Shown here piece after piece: positions 1 to 7,755 of a stretch of 64,000 bases of DNA. Origin of the DNA: Floricoccus penangensis (GTDB taxonomy: Bacteria > Bacillota > Bacilli > Lactobacillales > Streptococcaceae); the NCBI RefSeq assembly GCF_001832885.1, contig NZ_MKIQ01000029.1, positions 80,872-144,871 of the forward strand. The letters run 5' to 3'. Position 1 is the stretch's first letter; every line of letters begins with the position of its first letter. Made by a program: the position numbers and the translations under genes. Below the pieces are notes generated by a model, which saw only the letters and a program-made list of their open reading frames with translations, was not told the origin of the DNA and made no database searches.

Positions 1-189
1 TCTTTCAGCATGATTTTCACTCAATCTAGATTCTCTTAATTTCTTGAACTTCATTCTTCTTTTCTCTTTTTTCCCAATTTTCTTTAGAGGTACTATAACA
101 TACATATTTGTTGGTCCATCAGCATATCCAATAATACCCTTCTTGAATTGCTTCATCTTCTTGCGTATTTTCTTTTGGGGTCTTACCAT
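1..189 (-). CDS. Partial small, very basic protein, function unknown
   Basis: An open frame starts at ATG 187-189 on the minus strand behind a perfect GGAGG with a 6-nt spacer, and runs 63 codons off the left edge. The visible peptide begins MVRPQKKIRKKMKQFKKG and contains YADGPTNMYVIVPLKK followed by another Lys/Arg-rich stretch. It has about two dozen basic residues, no signal peptide and no membrane segment. It lies 32 nt downstream of the P-loop kinase gene on the same strand and is probably cotranscribed with it. I do not recognise the family; nucleic-acid binding is only suggested by the charge. The C-terminus is outside the window. Confidence 0.6.
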   Translation of the reverse strand, partial: MVRPQKKIRKKMKQFKKGIIGYADGPTNMYVIVPLKKIGKKEKRRMKFKKLRESRLSENHAER

Positions 190-221
190 GATAAACCTCC
201 TTACTGTATTTTAAATTTTAA

Positions 222-722
222 TTAAATAATCTTGGTTAATATTTTTTCCATTACTTGATTTACTGAATTATCTGTTACATCAATTTTTTCTGATGAAACT
301 CGATTATAGTTTTTTATACGATCTATTGATTCTTCAATTGAATTTTCTTCTCTTAAGCCAAGGGATACATCCTTTAAGATATTTTCTCTTAATTTATTTT
401 CATCAGATATTAAAGAAAATGAATAGAATTGAGTTTTTGAGATGTGGAGTTCAGATAGTACATCGTTTATAATTTCCTGTCTATCCATGACCCAAGAAAA
501 GATTACATATTCAAACTGAGGATTTTCAAGGAAGGAATTCAATAGAAATTGGATATTTTTTACAACCATTTTCTTATTAGCTTTATTATAGTTTGCTGGA
601 TTCATCATCCAACACCAATCACCATCTAGAAAGACGGATTTGTCTAGTTTTTTCATTAATTCTGTGGAAACTGTGGTCTTGCCTATGCCCATTGGTCCAC
701 CTATAAAAATTAACTTTTTCAT
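222..722 (-). CDS. P-loop NTPase, small-molecule or nucleoside kinase-like
   Basis: A 166-residue single-domain protein with a Walker A motif at about residues 8-16 (GGPMGIGKTT). An LDGDWCWMMNP segment follows, like the acidic substrate/Mg site of AAA_33 and chloramphenicol phosphotransferase-like kinases. A lid-like basic region (LGLREENSIEESIDRIKNYNR) is near residue 125. It would phosphorylate a small metabolite or nucleoside in the cytoplasm; the substrate cannot be read from the sequence. The start follows a modest GGTGATA site. An extended -10 promoter at 753-761 lies just upstream, beside the terminator of the cadD-type gene, so it begins its own transcript with the basic-protein gene. 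Confidence 0.7.
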   Translation of the reverse strand: MKKLIFIGGPMGIGKTTVSTELMKKLDKSVFLDGDWCWMMNPANYNKANKKMVVKNIQFLLNSFLENPQFEYVIFSWVMDRQEIINDVLSELHISKTQFYSFSLISDENKLRENILKDVSLGLREENSIEESIDRIKNYNRVSSEKIDVTDNSVNQVMEKILTKII

Positions 723-752
723 ATTATCACCATTATTTTTTATTATAATTAT

Positions 753-761
753 ATTATATCA
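753..761 (-). promoter_or_regulatory. Extended -10 promoter for P-loop kinase gene
   Basis: On the minus strand the sequence reads TGATATAAT, a perfect extended -10 (TGnTATAAT), about 30 nt upstream of the kinase start. No good -35 is visible. Confidence 0.5.
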
Positions 762-792
762 AAAAAAGTCGTCCTAAGTTGAACGACTTTTT
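762..792. terminator. Hairpin terminator after cadD-type gene
   Basis: AAAAAGTCGT and ACGACTTTTT form a 10-bp stem around a short loop, with T-runs on both strands. It lies just after the stop of the minus-strand cadD-type gene. Confidence 0.8.
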
Positions 793-798
793 GAATTT

Positions 799-1410
799 CT
801 ATAATAATCCACTACTTACAATAATATAAATTCCAAGTCCGATTAATGTTAATGGTATAAAGATATGTCCATATTTGTTTAAGACATTTTTAACGGCCGG
901 AATATTAGCAAATTTATCACCTAAGAAGCACCAGATACCTATCATAATGACAAATACGATTATGCTTAAGATAATCTGACTTGATGATTCTTGGCTAAAT
1001 ATGGGAACATACACCCCAATATTGTCTGCTCCACTTGCAATGGTAATCAAAGCGATTGATATTATTGGAAATTTTCCCATTTTTGAAAGTGAATTCTTAC
1101 TTTTATTACTCTTACTGTTTCCTTTATTTTCTTTCTTCTCTTCGTCTTCTTTATAGCTATCCCATATCGATCTCACGCCTAGGAATATAGGAACAAGACC
1201 TAGGATACCGATGTATTTTTCAGGAAAAGATTTTAAACCATTAGCGATTAATAAACTCACTAGGAGTAATGATATTAACCCAACATACTGGCCAATTACA
1301 ATATCTCTTTTTTTCAATGATTTCCCTACTGAAAATAAAATCATAACTAGAAATAAATCATCCAAATTTGTGGCAATGAATGATAAAATACCTGTAATAA
1401 TCGTTGACAT
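799..1410 (-). CDS. cadD: CadD-family cadmium/cation resistance transporter
   Basis: A 203-residue membrane protein. The N-terminus MSTIITGILSFIATNLDDLFLVM matches the CadD family, where the conserved Asn-Asp-Asp lies in the first helix. About five or six hydrophobic helices follow, with a Lys/Ser/Asn-rich cytoplasmic loop at residues 95-115 and a C-terminal helix pair. Family members give cadmium resistance or export cations. The start at 1410 was chosen over an upstream in-frame ATG (1455) because it has AAGGAG six nt before it and matches the family N-terminus. An extended -10 (TGCTACAAT) is at 1446-1454. The neighbour upstream is a potassium channel with a His-rich tail, which suggests a metal or ion homeostasis locus. 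No ArsR-type regulator is seen here. Confidence 0.8.
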   Translation of the reverse strand: MSTIITGILSFIATNLDDLFLVMILFSVGKSLKKRDIVIGQYVGLISLLLVSLLIANGLKSFPEKYIGILGLVPIFLGVRSIWDSYKEDEEKKENKGNSKSNKSKNSLSKMGKFPIISIALITIASGADNIGVYVPIFSQESSSQIILSIIVFVIMIGIWCFLGDKFANIPAVKNVLNKYGHIFIPLTLIGLGIYIIVSSGLL

Positions 1411-1501
1411 ATATACTCCTTTCTTGAATACTATCATTTTATCCAATTGTAGCACAGTAAAATTTTTTATTCTAATATTTACTTATTTATAAAAAACTAA
1501 A

Positions 1502-1924
1502 TTATTGAGTAACGTTTATTTGATTTCTTTTATCATCTGCTTCTACGTTAGCTACATCATTTTCTTCATCATCATGTTTTTTGTGGTGATGATGGTTATG
1601 ATGCTTTTTATTATATATGTATGATTTTGCGACTGTTGTAATGAACATCGACATAAGTCCAAGACCTACCATTACATAAACCATTGTAAATATTTTACCA
1701 AGGGTTGTTGCTGGTGCATAGTTGCCATAGCCGATCGTAGTCAGTGTCATGAATGAAAAATACAATGAATCAATTACTGAGAATTTTTCAACAGTTGAAT
1801 AGAAAATTGTACCACTGAGTAAGGTTATTGAGATCATAAAAAGCAGTGCTCGTGTTTCTTCTTTTTTCCAAATAACGATAAAGGAATCGATAACTTTTTT
1901 AGATGCAATTATTAAAGATAACAT
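1502..1924 (-). CDS. Two-TM potassium channel with His-rich C-terminal tail
   Basis: A 140-residue Ion_trans_2 channel subunit. It has a first helix near residues 25-45, a pore loop, the selectivity filter TTIGYGNYAP near residue 63, and a second helix near residues 80-102. TIGYG is the potassium-selective signature and channels of this size assemble as tetramers. After the last helix the protein ends in a 35-residue tail holding KKHHNHHHHKKHDDEEND, a run of His and acidic residues able to bind divalent metal, and lacks the usual RCK domain. The start follows AAAGGAG. It lies upstream of the cadD-type gene on the same strand, with a 90-bp gap. Confidence 0.85.
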   Translation of the reverse strand: MLSLIIASKKVIDSFIVIWKKEETRALLFMISITLLSGTIFYSTVEKFSVIDSLYFSFMTLTTIGYGNYAPATTLGKIFTMVYVMVGLGLMSMFITTVAKSYIYNKKHHNHHHHKKHDDEENDVANVEADDKRNQINVTQ

Positions 1925-1985
1925 TTTTTCTCCTTTTAAAATGAACTATGTATATTCTAACAAATTAATAAATCATTTAAAATAG

Positions 1986-2016
1986 CAAAAAAACTCCAAC
2001 ACATAATATGTTAGAG
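1986..2016 (-). terminator. Terminator of pyrophosphohydrolase-like gene
   Basis: On the minus strand CTCTAACA and TGTTGGAG pair (one G-U) around a 7-nt loop and are followed by seven T. It sits just past the stop at 2034. Confidence 0.75.
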
Positions 2017-2033
2017 CTAAATTGAAAATTTAT

Positions 2034-2621
2034 TTATTCTTCTACCTCTATCTCACCTGATAAGTATCCTAATAGCGTATATATATCATCTTCAGTCATA
2101 ACAAGTGAGCGAGATTCTTTTGAATTTAATACGGCGAATACATAAATACCCTTGTTTCTTTCAAATATTTTAGTAGTATTTTCAGGATCAATTTTTCCTA
2201 GGGCGTTTATAAGTTCATCACGACTTGTATATGTCTCAATGCTTTCAAAAATATTTTTTTCTTTTAATTGATCTACAATATCTTCGACTTTTTTAATTAT
2301 ATTTTTTTCAGTTTTCCAGAATATTCCATCTTCAAATGAACCTTTTAGTATTCTTTTTGCATCTTTTACATCATATAGTTCTTCTTTTGAAACATTATAT
2401 GTTTTCAAAAGACTTTCTAATACTTCAATTAAGTCAGCTGCTTCTTCTGTTTTAGCAGCAGGTGTTTCAGCACTCATAAATTCTGAGAACTCTTCAATTA
2501 CTTTTTCCCTAAGAGCAAATTGTAAATCAACTCCTTGCAGTTGATCAAACTCAGCTTCAGGATTGCTTGATTTAATTTTTTCTTGTAAATTATCTCTTAC
2601 TAATTTTCCAGTTTGTCCCAT
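2034..2621 (-). CDS. Phosphoribosyl-ATP pyrophosphohydrolase-like (MazG-type) protein
   Basis: A 195-residue protein. Residues 1-110 carry the all-alpha NTP pyrophosphohydrolase pattern: KLVRDNLQEKI, then REKVIEEFSEFM and EEAADLIEVLES. These are the EExxE and ExxD helices that bind Mg in MazG/HisE-like enzymes. The conserved GSFEDGIFWKTE ends the domain. It is the stand-alone type that may sanitise non-canonical nucleotides, not a histidine biosynthesis enzyme, since no his genes are nearby. The last 85 residues are an extra domain I do not recognise. The gene has its own promoter (2651-2679), an AAAGGAG site and its own terminator, so it is monocistronic. Confidence 0.7.
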   Translation of the reverse strand: MGQTGKLVRDNLQEKIKSSNPEAEFDQLQGVDLQFALREKVIEEFSEFMSAETPAAKTEEAADLIEVLESLLKTYNVSKEELYDVKDAKRILKGSFEDGIFWKTEKNIIKKVEDIVDQLKEKNIFESIETYTSRDELINALGKIDPENTTKIFERNKGIYVFAVLNSKESRSLVMTEDDIYTLLGYLSGEIEVEE

Positions 2622-2650
2622 ATATCTGTACTCCTTTGCTTAATAGCATT

Positions 2651-2679
2651 ATTCTACTATTTTTTTAAGAAATTGTTAA
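2651..2679 (-). promoter_or_regulatory. Sigma-A promoter of pyrophosphohydrolase-like gene
   Basis: TTAACA, a 17-nt spacer and TAGAAT on the minus strand, 30 nt upstream of the start at 2621. Confidence 0.55.
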
Positions 2680-2707
2680 TTATAAGGTAATATTGGCACA
2701 GTTTCTC

Positions 2708-3478
2708 TTAACTTCTCAATCCTTTGCCTTTGTTGATTAAATACCAGACAATTGAATATAGGACGATAATAAATACCACTAGTATTGACATTGACATGAG
2801 TATTGGAACATCTGTTTTTCCTAAGAACCCATATCTAAAACCTGAAATCATATAGACAATTGGATTGATTTTTGATACTGCTTGCCAAAATGGAGGAAGC
2901 ATTGAAATGGCATAGAAGACTCCACCAAGGTATGTTAGAGGTTGTAAGACAAACGTCGGAACGATTGACACATCGTCGTATGATTTGGCGAATACTCCGT
3001 TTAACAGCCCTGCAAGGGAGAAGAGGACTGTTGTCATCAGGATTGTGATAACAACGATAAACCATGAATGGACGTGTAATGGAACGAATAACAGTGAAAC
3101 GATTGTTACAAGAGATCCAACAATGATTCCACGTCCTACTCCACCTGCTATGAATCCTAAAATAATTACGTTTGTTGGCACTGGTGCAACTAGCAATTCT
3201 TCAATATTCTTTTGGAATTTTTGCGAAAAGAATGATGATGATACATTGGCATATGAACTAGTTATTGCGGACATCATGATAAGACCAGGTACTATGAACT
3301 CCATATATGAGAAGCCACCCATGTCGCCGATACGTCCGCCAATCATCTTACCGAAAATGATGAAGTAAAGAGATGTTGTAATTACTGATGGTACAAGTGT
3401 TTGTACCCAGATTCGCATATAACGATTAGTTTCTTTAATTGCTAAACTTTTTAAGGCAGTGAAATATAGATTAAACAT
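2708..3478 (-). CDS. ABC-2 type exporter permease (YadH-like)
   Basis: A 256-residue integral membrane protein with six hydrophobic segments and an ABC-2 permease arrangement. The region KNIEELLVAPVPTNVIILGFIAGGVGRG is the amphipathic coupling segment typical of YadH/DrrB-like permeases. The start at 3478 (MFNLYF) is preferred over an ATG 21 nt upstream because GGAGG lies just before it and it gives the usual family length. It overlaps the stop of the ATPase gene by 8 nt, so the two are translationally coupled. Together they form a homodimeric-type exporter of unknown, probably hydrophobic, substrate. Confidence 0.8.
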   Translation of the reverse strand: MFNLYFTALKSLAIKETNRYMRIWVQTLVPSVITTSLYFIIFGKMIGGRIGDMGGFSYMEFIVPGLIMMSAITSSYANVSSSFFSQKFQKNIEELLVAPVPTNVIILGFIAGGVGRGIIVGSLVTIVSLLFVPLHVHSWFIVVITILMTTVLFSLAGLLNGVFAKSYDDVSIVPTFVLQPLTYLGGVFYAISMLPPFWQAVSKINPIVYMISGFRYGFLGKTDVPILMSMSILVVFIIVLYSIVWYLINKGKGLRS

Positions 3479-4406
3479 TTTCTTCCTCCATTTCTTCATT
3501 TTCTTCAGTAATTTTAAGGAAGAGTTCTTCTAAACGATTTGATTTATTACGCATTGACACTACTTCAATTCCTTGTTGATTTAGTTGCTCAAATACATTA
3601 TTTAGACCTTGATTTCGCTCAACCTCTACTTCAAGTGTTAAGTCATCTTCAAAAGATACATTATAGCCTTTGATTTCAGCCTTAGGAGAGCCAATTGCTA
3701 GGTCTAAAATAAATGTTTCAAACTGAAGTTTTGAAAGCAATGATTTCATGCTTGTATTTTCAATCAGCTGACCATTTTGAATTATACCAATATTACGGCA
3801 CAGCATCTCTGCTTCTTCTAGATAGTGAGTTGTGAGAATGATTGTTGTACCGTTAGCATTCAACTCTCTCAGGAAGTCCCACATCTCACGTCTAAGCTCG
3901 ATATCAACTCCAGCAGTTGGTTCGTCAAGAATTAATAAACGTGGCTCATGCATCAAAGCACGCGCAATCATTAGCCTTCTCTTCATACCACCAGAAAGCA
4001 TACCAGCCTTCTCATTTCGTTTATCCCAAAGGTTTGACTGTTTCAAATACTTCTCACTACGTTTAACGGCTTCCTTACGAGGAACACCGTAGTAGCCAGC
4101 TTGGTTAACTACAATCTGCTGAACAGTTTCAAAAGGATTGAAGTTAAATTCTTGTGGAACAAGTCCAATCTGCTGTTTCGCTTTAACCAAGTCTTTGTCA
4201 ATATCATAGCCAAAAACCTTAACAGTCCCAGACGACTTATTCACTAATGATGTTACAATACCAATAGTTGTTGATTTACCAGCACCATTCGGTCCTAATA
4301 AAGCGTAAAAATCACCCTCATCAACAGTCAAATCAAGTCCCTTTAAGGCAACTTTACCAGTTGAATAGGTCTTTTTTAAATCTCTTATCTCAAGAGCAAA
4401 AGTCAT
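3471..4406 (-). CDS. ABC transporter ATP-binding protein (YadG/DrrA-like)
   Basis: A 311-residue ATPase. Walker A GPNGAGKST is near residue 39, a Q-loop follows at about residue 84, the signature LSGGMKRRL is near residue 138, and Walker B LLILDEPTAGVD is near residue 158. A His switch (TTHYLEEAE) follows. The C-terminal 90 residues are the accessory domain found in DrrA-type drug or lipid exporters. It powers the permease encoded directly downstream. A strong promoter lies at 4474-4502 and AAGGAG precedes the start. Confidence 0.88.
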   Translation of the reverse strand: MTFALEIRDLKKTYSTGKVALKGLDLTVDEGDFYALLGPNGAGKSTTIGIVTSLVNKSSGTVKVFGYDIDKDLVKAKQQIGLVPQEFNFNPFETVQQIVVNQAGYYGVPRKEAVKRSEKYLKQSNLWDKRNEKAGMLSGGMKRRLMIARALMHEPRLLILDEPTAGVDIELRREMWDFLRELNANGTTIILTTHYLEEAEMLCRNIGIIQNGQLIENTSMKSLLSKLQFETFILDLAIGSPKAEIKGYNVSFEDDLTLEVEVERNQGLNNVFEQLNQQGIEVVSMRNKSNRLEELFLKITEENEEMEEENV

Positions 4407-4473
4407 TTCGGATACTCCTTTTCAAAATAAAATAACAGTTAATATTTGTTAATTGTAAAAAACTCACCTAAAT

Positions 4474-4502
4474 ATACTATTCTCATTCACTAATTTTGTC
4501 AA
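4474..4502 (-). promoter_or_regulatory. Sigma-A promoter of ABC-2 exporter operon
   Basis: Minus strand TTGACA, exactly 17 nt, TAGTAT, about 65 nt upstream of the ATPase start. Confidence 0.75.
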
Positions 4503-4602
4503 ATATCTGGTACTCTTATAAATATTTTAAATTGAATGTGAAAAATAAAATAAATTTTTTTCTTTCTTTATATATAGCACTATAAAAGAACATCCTTAAT
4601 AT

Positions 4603-4631
4603 TTGACTATGGTCACATATAAGAATAAAAT
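4603..4631 (+). promoter_or_regulatory. Sigma-A promoter of 48-residue protein gene
   Basis: TTGACT, exactly 17 nt, TAAAAT on the plus strand, 42 nt upstream of the ATG at 4673. It diverges from the promoter at 4474-4502. Confidence 0.7.
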
Positions 4632-4672
4632 TATTTATATACTAATTAATAAATATAAATGAGGTGATTAAC

Positions 4673-4819
4673 ATGGAAAAGAAACATGAATTCGAAGCTC
4701 CAAATGCTCGCGAAGTTGAAACAAAAAAACGTAAAGAAGAACGTTTAGAAAAACAATCTAAATTTGATTTATCTTCAAAAGAAGAACGTGAACATAAAGC
4801 ACAAGGTAATAAAAAATAA
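4673..4819 (+). CDS. Small highly charged soluble protein (48 aa), unknown
   Basis: ATG at 4673 follows GAGGTG with a good spacer, and 48 codons end at TAA 4817-4819. The peptide is almost entirely Lys, Glu, Arg and Gln, with no hydrophobic core (it begins MEKKHEFEAPNAREVETKKR), so it is probably helical or disordered. Codons are biased to GAA, AAA, CGT and TTA, as in well-expressed genes. It has a near-consensus promoter and a strong terminator, so it is a genuine monocistronic small gene. I do not recognise the family; the composition resembles small stress-induced hydrophilic proteins, which is only an analogy. Confidence 0.7.
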   Translation: MEKKHEFEAPNAREVETKKRKEERLEKQSKFDLSSKEEREHKAQGNKK

Positions 4820-4822
4820 TCA

Positions 4823-4862
4823 AAAAATCCTTACAGAACTTCGAAGTTTTGTAAGGATTTTT
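4823..4862. terminator. Bidirectional terminator between small gene and aldehyde dehydrogenase
   Basis: AAAAATCCTTACA and TGTAAGGATTTTT form a 13-bp stem that also encloses a small ACTTCGAAGT hairpin. It serves the convergent genes ending at 4819 and 4875. Confidence 0.88.
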
Positions 4863-4874
4863 ACATAATTATTT

Positions 4875-6227
4875 TTATTTATAAGGAGGATAAAATGGTT
4901 CAAAAGATGTATCAGATGGTAGATTCAAGACTGATTTCTTATGAGTAAACTCATCAAAACTAAACTTACCATGATATTGACCTAATCCAGAATTTCCAAC
5001 ACCTGCAAACGGCATCTCTAAATTTAAGGCGTGTGCAATCGCTCCATTGATTACTCCTCCACCAAAAGATACTTGAGATATTACTTTTTTTTGAACTTCT
5101 TCATCATTAGTATATAAATATAAGGCTAATGGATTTTCATTATCATTCAAAGGTTTAATTACCTGCTCATCAAGCATATTACCATTAAAGTCAATAATAG
5201 GAATTATTGGACCAAATAATTCTTGTGACATTAGCGAATCGCTCCAATCAACATTTTCAACTATTGTTGGAGATATTTTTAATTCTTTTTCATTAAATTC
5301 ACCACCGAAAATAACATTACCGTTAGACTTATCTAATAAGTCTTTAAGTCTATCAAAAGACTTTTTATTAACTGTCTTACAATAATCTGTTGAAGTTATC
5401 GGATCTTTTCCGTAGAAATTAATTATTTCTTTTTCCAACTCTTTGATAAGCTCTTTTTTTATTTCAGTATCAACCAAAATATAGTCAGTTGCAACACATG
5501 TCTGTCCTGAATTAATAAGTTTTGACCATAATATTTTTTTTGCTGCTTCATTTATATTTGTATCTTTAATTACTATTGCAGGACTTTTACCTCCTAGTTC
5601 TAAAGTGATTGGCGTTAAATTTTTACTTGCTTCACCCATGATAATTTTTGCCACTCTAGGACTACCTGTGAAGAAGATATAATCTAATCTTTCACTTAAT
5701 AATTCAGTAGTTTCCTCTTGCCCACCTTCAACAAGAGCAATATATTTTTTTTCGAAAGTTTCAGAAATCAAATTATCAATAACTTTAGAAGTCTCTGGAG
5801 CTAATTCTGAAGGCTTTACAATTGCAGTGTTTCCAGTCATTATTGCATCAATTAAAGGAAGCATGGTTAGCATTATAGGATAGTTATAAGGTGCAATTAT
5901 AAGCATCACACCGTATGGATCAGAATATATGGTACTAGTTGAATTAGGAAAAATATTACTACTATCCATAACGTTTACAGTCATCCAATCTTTCAGATTT
6001 TCACGAACATAAGATAAATAGTTTAATGCAAATCCAGTTTCAAAAATTTCAACCTCTGACTTTGGTTTATTTAAATCTTTCATCATCGCATCATCAATCA
6101 AAGAACTAAATTTTTTTATTGCTTTTTCTAGTTTATTAAGTTGTTCAACTCTATAATTATAAGACTTAGTTTGATTTGAAAGAAAGAATTTCCGTTGTTC
6201 ATCAACTAAAGTTTGATACTTACCCAT
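4875..6227 (-). CDS. NAD(P)-dependent aldehyde dehydrogenase
   Basis: A 450-residue member of the class-3-like aldehyde dehydrogenases (B. subtilis YwdH type), which oxidise aldehydes to carboxylic acids. Recognisable pieces are IIAPYNYPIMLTMLPLIDAI (cofactor side), FTGSPRVAK, the general-base motif LELGGKSPAIV and the catalytic Cys in NSGQTCVATDYIL near residue 240. MPFAGVGNSGLGQYHGKFSFDEFTHKK is near the C-terminus. The length is normal. It is monocistronic, with a TTGATA-17-TATTAT promoter at 6259-6287 and AAGGAG before ATG. Confidence 0.9.
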   Translation of the reverse strand: MGKYQTLVDEQRKFFLSNQTKSYNYRVEQLNKLEKAIKKFSSLIDDAMMKDLNKPKSEVEIFETGFALNYLSYVRENLKDWMTVNVMDSSNIFPNSTSTIYSDPYGVMLIIAPYNYPIMLTMLPLIDAIMTGNTAIVKPSELAPETSKVIDNLISETFEKKYIALVEGGQEETTELLSERLDYIFFTGSPRVAKIIMGEASKNLTPITLELGGKSPAIVIKDTNINEAAKKILWSKLINSGQTCVATDYILVDTEIKKELIKELEKEIINFYGKDPITSTDYCKTVNKKSFDRLKDLLDKSNGNVIFGGEFNEKELKISPTIVENVDWSDSLMSQELFGPIIPIIDFNGNMLDEQVIKPLNDNENPLALYLYTNDEEVQKKVISQVSFGGGVINGAIAHALNLEMPFAGVGNSGLGQYHGKFSFDEFTHKKSVLNLPSDTSFEPFYPPYK

Positions 6228-6258
6228 GTTTTTTCTCCTTAAATTTTATTTCAATTAT

Positions 6259-6287
6259 ATAATACTCTAAGATTAATTATATATCAA
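6259..6287 (-). promoter_or_regulatory. Sigma-A promoter of aldehyde dehydrogenase gene
   Basis: Minus strand TTGATA, 17 nt, TATTAT, about 30 nt from the start codon. Confidence 0.65.
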
Positions 6288-6341
6288 AACATATGAGAAG
6301 TTATCTTAATATTAAAAAATTTTATTTATTAATTAATCAGA

Positions 6342-6983
6342 CTAAATAACTAATAAATAAGTATATTCTTCAATTAGTTCATCTATATCAAAATTTTCAA
6401 GTTCTTCTTCATCAGTAACAAGATAATGTCCCTCATTTAAAAGTGATGCTTTTTGCTCGCCTTGAATATTAAATAAATTTAATTTCTTATTTTCTTTATC
6501 AAATTGAAATCTCACTGATGATTGATTTTTTGGTCTTCCAACAACTAAATAGTCCTTGCAAATTAACTTGGCACCCCATTTTTTATATAATTCAAGAGTT
6601 GCGTCAGATTTTCTTGTAAAAATTGATAGTGCTTCGACATTTTTTTCAATCAATTTATTTCGGGCGACTTCAAATAATTTTTTAGCAACACCTTTTTTTT
6701 GAAAATCTGGATGTACTGCTAAATTGGTAAAATATGCCACGGAGTCTCCTTGATAATACATATAATTTCTACTTGCATCCTCATTATAAATTCCAATATC
6801 TAGAATACCCACAATTTGACCTTCCATGATTGCCACAAGCTCAATACTATCTTTATATATTTCTGGATTAAACCTTGTTTTACTAGTTTCCATATCATCA
6901 AAAAACGGAGAAAAGAGATAGCTTAACGCCTTTGTGTAGACCCATTCTTTTTCATCTGTATCTGAATAACTTCTAATTTCCAT
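6342..6983 (-). CDS. GNAT-family N-acetyltransferase
   Basis: A 213-residue protein with one GNAT fold in residues 1-150. NLAVHPDFQKKGVAKKLF is the acetyl-CoA pyrophosphate-binding motif A, and LYKKWGAKLICKDYLVVGRP is motif B. About 60 extra residues follow, rich in acidic residues at the end. Residues 1-30 (MEIRSYSDTDEKEWV) resemble the start of the GNAT at 55771-56352 (MEIRGYCVEDEREWV), so the two are probably paralogues. The acceptor substrate is unknown. Confidence 0.8.
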   Translation of the reverse strand: MEIRSYSDTDEKEWVYTKALSYLFSPFFDDMETSKTRFNPEIYKDSIELVAIMEGQIVGILDIGIYNEDASRNYMYYQGDSVAYFTNLAVHPDFQKKGVAKKLFEVARNKLIEKNVEALSIFTRKSDATLELYKKWGAKLICKDYLVVGRPKNQSSVRFQFDKENKKLNLFNIQGEQKASLLNEGHYLVTDEEELENFDIDELIEEYTYLLVI

Positions 6984-7054
6984 ATATTTATTTACTCCTT
7001 TATAATTATGGTTGATAAATATTTACCTATAAATGCATATTCTTAAATCAAATA

Positions 7055-7562
7055 TTATTTATTTTTACTAAAAAATATTTCAGACCAAGCTTGTTCAAAT
7101 CCACTTCTTATTGCAACATTAATAGATTGATTGTGAGTGAATTGAGAGTCATAAGTAACAATCATTTCAGGAAACTCAAGATGAGCTCTAGCTGTAATTG
7201 ATTTCACTAATTTAGTTGCATATCCTTTTCCTTGATACTCTGGTAAGACACTTATTCCAATTTCAAGGGTATATTTTCCACTTTGATTTATACCTGCCAT
7301 AGCTACTATTTCATTGTTTGATAGAATCGCTGCTCCTAGTAATTCAGGATATTCTTCATCAAAGCAAAAACATTCTTTGAAGTCATTAATTTTGATTATC
7401 AGCTCTACAAATTAATTTCCCAGAATGGACAACAATATTACCAACATCTTGAGTAAAGAATCTTCCACCCTGTTGTTTTTCTTTACAGATAAATATATTC
7501 TTGTTATCTACTTTATCAATACCAAAGTCAGTTAAAAACTGTTTTTCTAAAATATGATTCAT
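7055..7562 (-). pseudogene. Broken GNAT acetyltransferase gene
   Basis: The C-terminal half (7055-7300 and its upstream extension) encodes a clear GNAT motif A/B: ISVLPEYQGKGYATKLVKS and NVAIRSGFEQAW. A start-like ATG at 7560-7562 behind AAGGAG-type sequence opens another frame, beginning MNHILEKQFLTDFGIDK. That frame runs 58 codons and stops at 7386. The GNAT reading resumes in a different frame at ELIIKINDFKE. The joined product would be about 165 residues, shorter than proteins of this architecture that I know, so an internal deletion with frameshift is likely. It is non-functional unless frameshifting occurs. Confidence 0.65.
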
Positions 7563-7659
7563 AAATTTTCCTACTCCTTATGATACATATGAATGAAACA
7601 TCGTAGTGAAAAATATTCTATTAAGTATCATTTACTCTATATATTTAATTTATATATTT

Positions 7660-7704
7660 ATATACTTATAATATATTTATATTATAAATTTATTATAAGT
7701 ATAT
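7660..7704. repeat. AT-only inverted repeat
   Basis: ATATACTTATAATA (7660-7673) and TATTATAAGTATAT (7691-7704) are perfect 14-bp arms around a 17-nt A/T spacer, in the 190-bp gap between the GNAT pseudogene and the GGDEF gene. Role unknown. Confidence 0.6.
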
Positions 7705-7715
7705 CATTTTTTTAA

Positions 7716-7747
7716 CAAAAAAATCCTAAGAATTATCTTAAGATTTT
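7716..7747 (-). terminator. Terminator of EAL-GGDEF operon
   Basis: On the minus strand AATCTTAAG and CTTAGGATT pair around a 6-nt loop, followed by a T-run, just after the stop at 7756. Confidence 0.75.
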
Positions 7748-7755
7748 ACTTTGTT

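Noticed and set aside
3832..4092. Antisense open frames within long genes such as the ABC ATPase
   Set aside because: They lack ribosome sites and family matches and follow from codon bias of the real genes on the other strand.
7563..7755. AT-rich stretch as a replication or transfer origin
   Set aside because: Only one inverted repeat, no iterons or DnaA-box clusters, and no initiator gene nearby.
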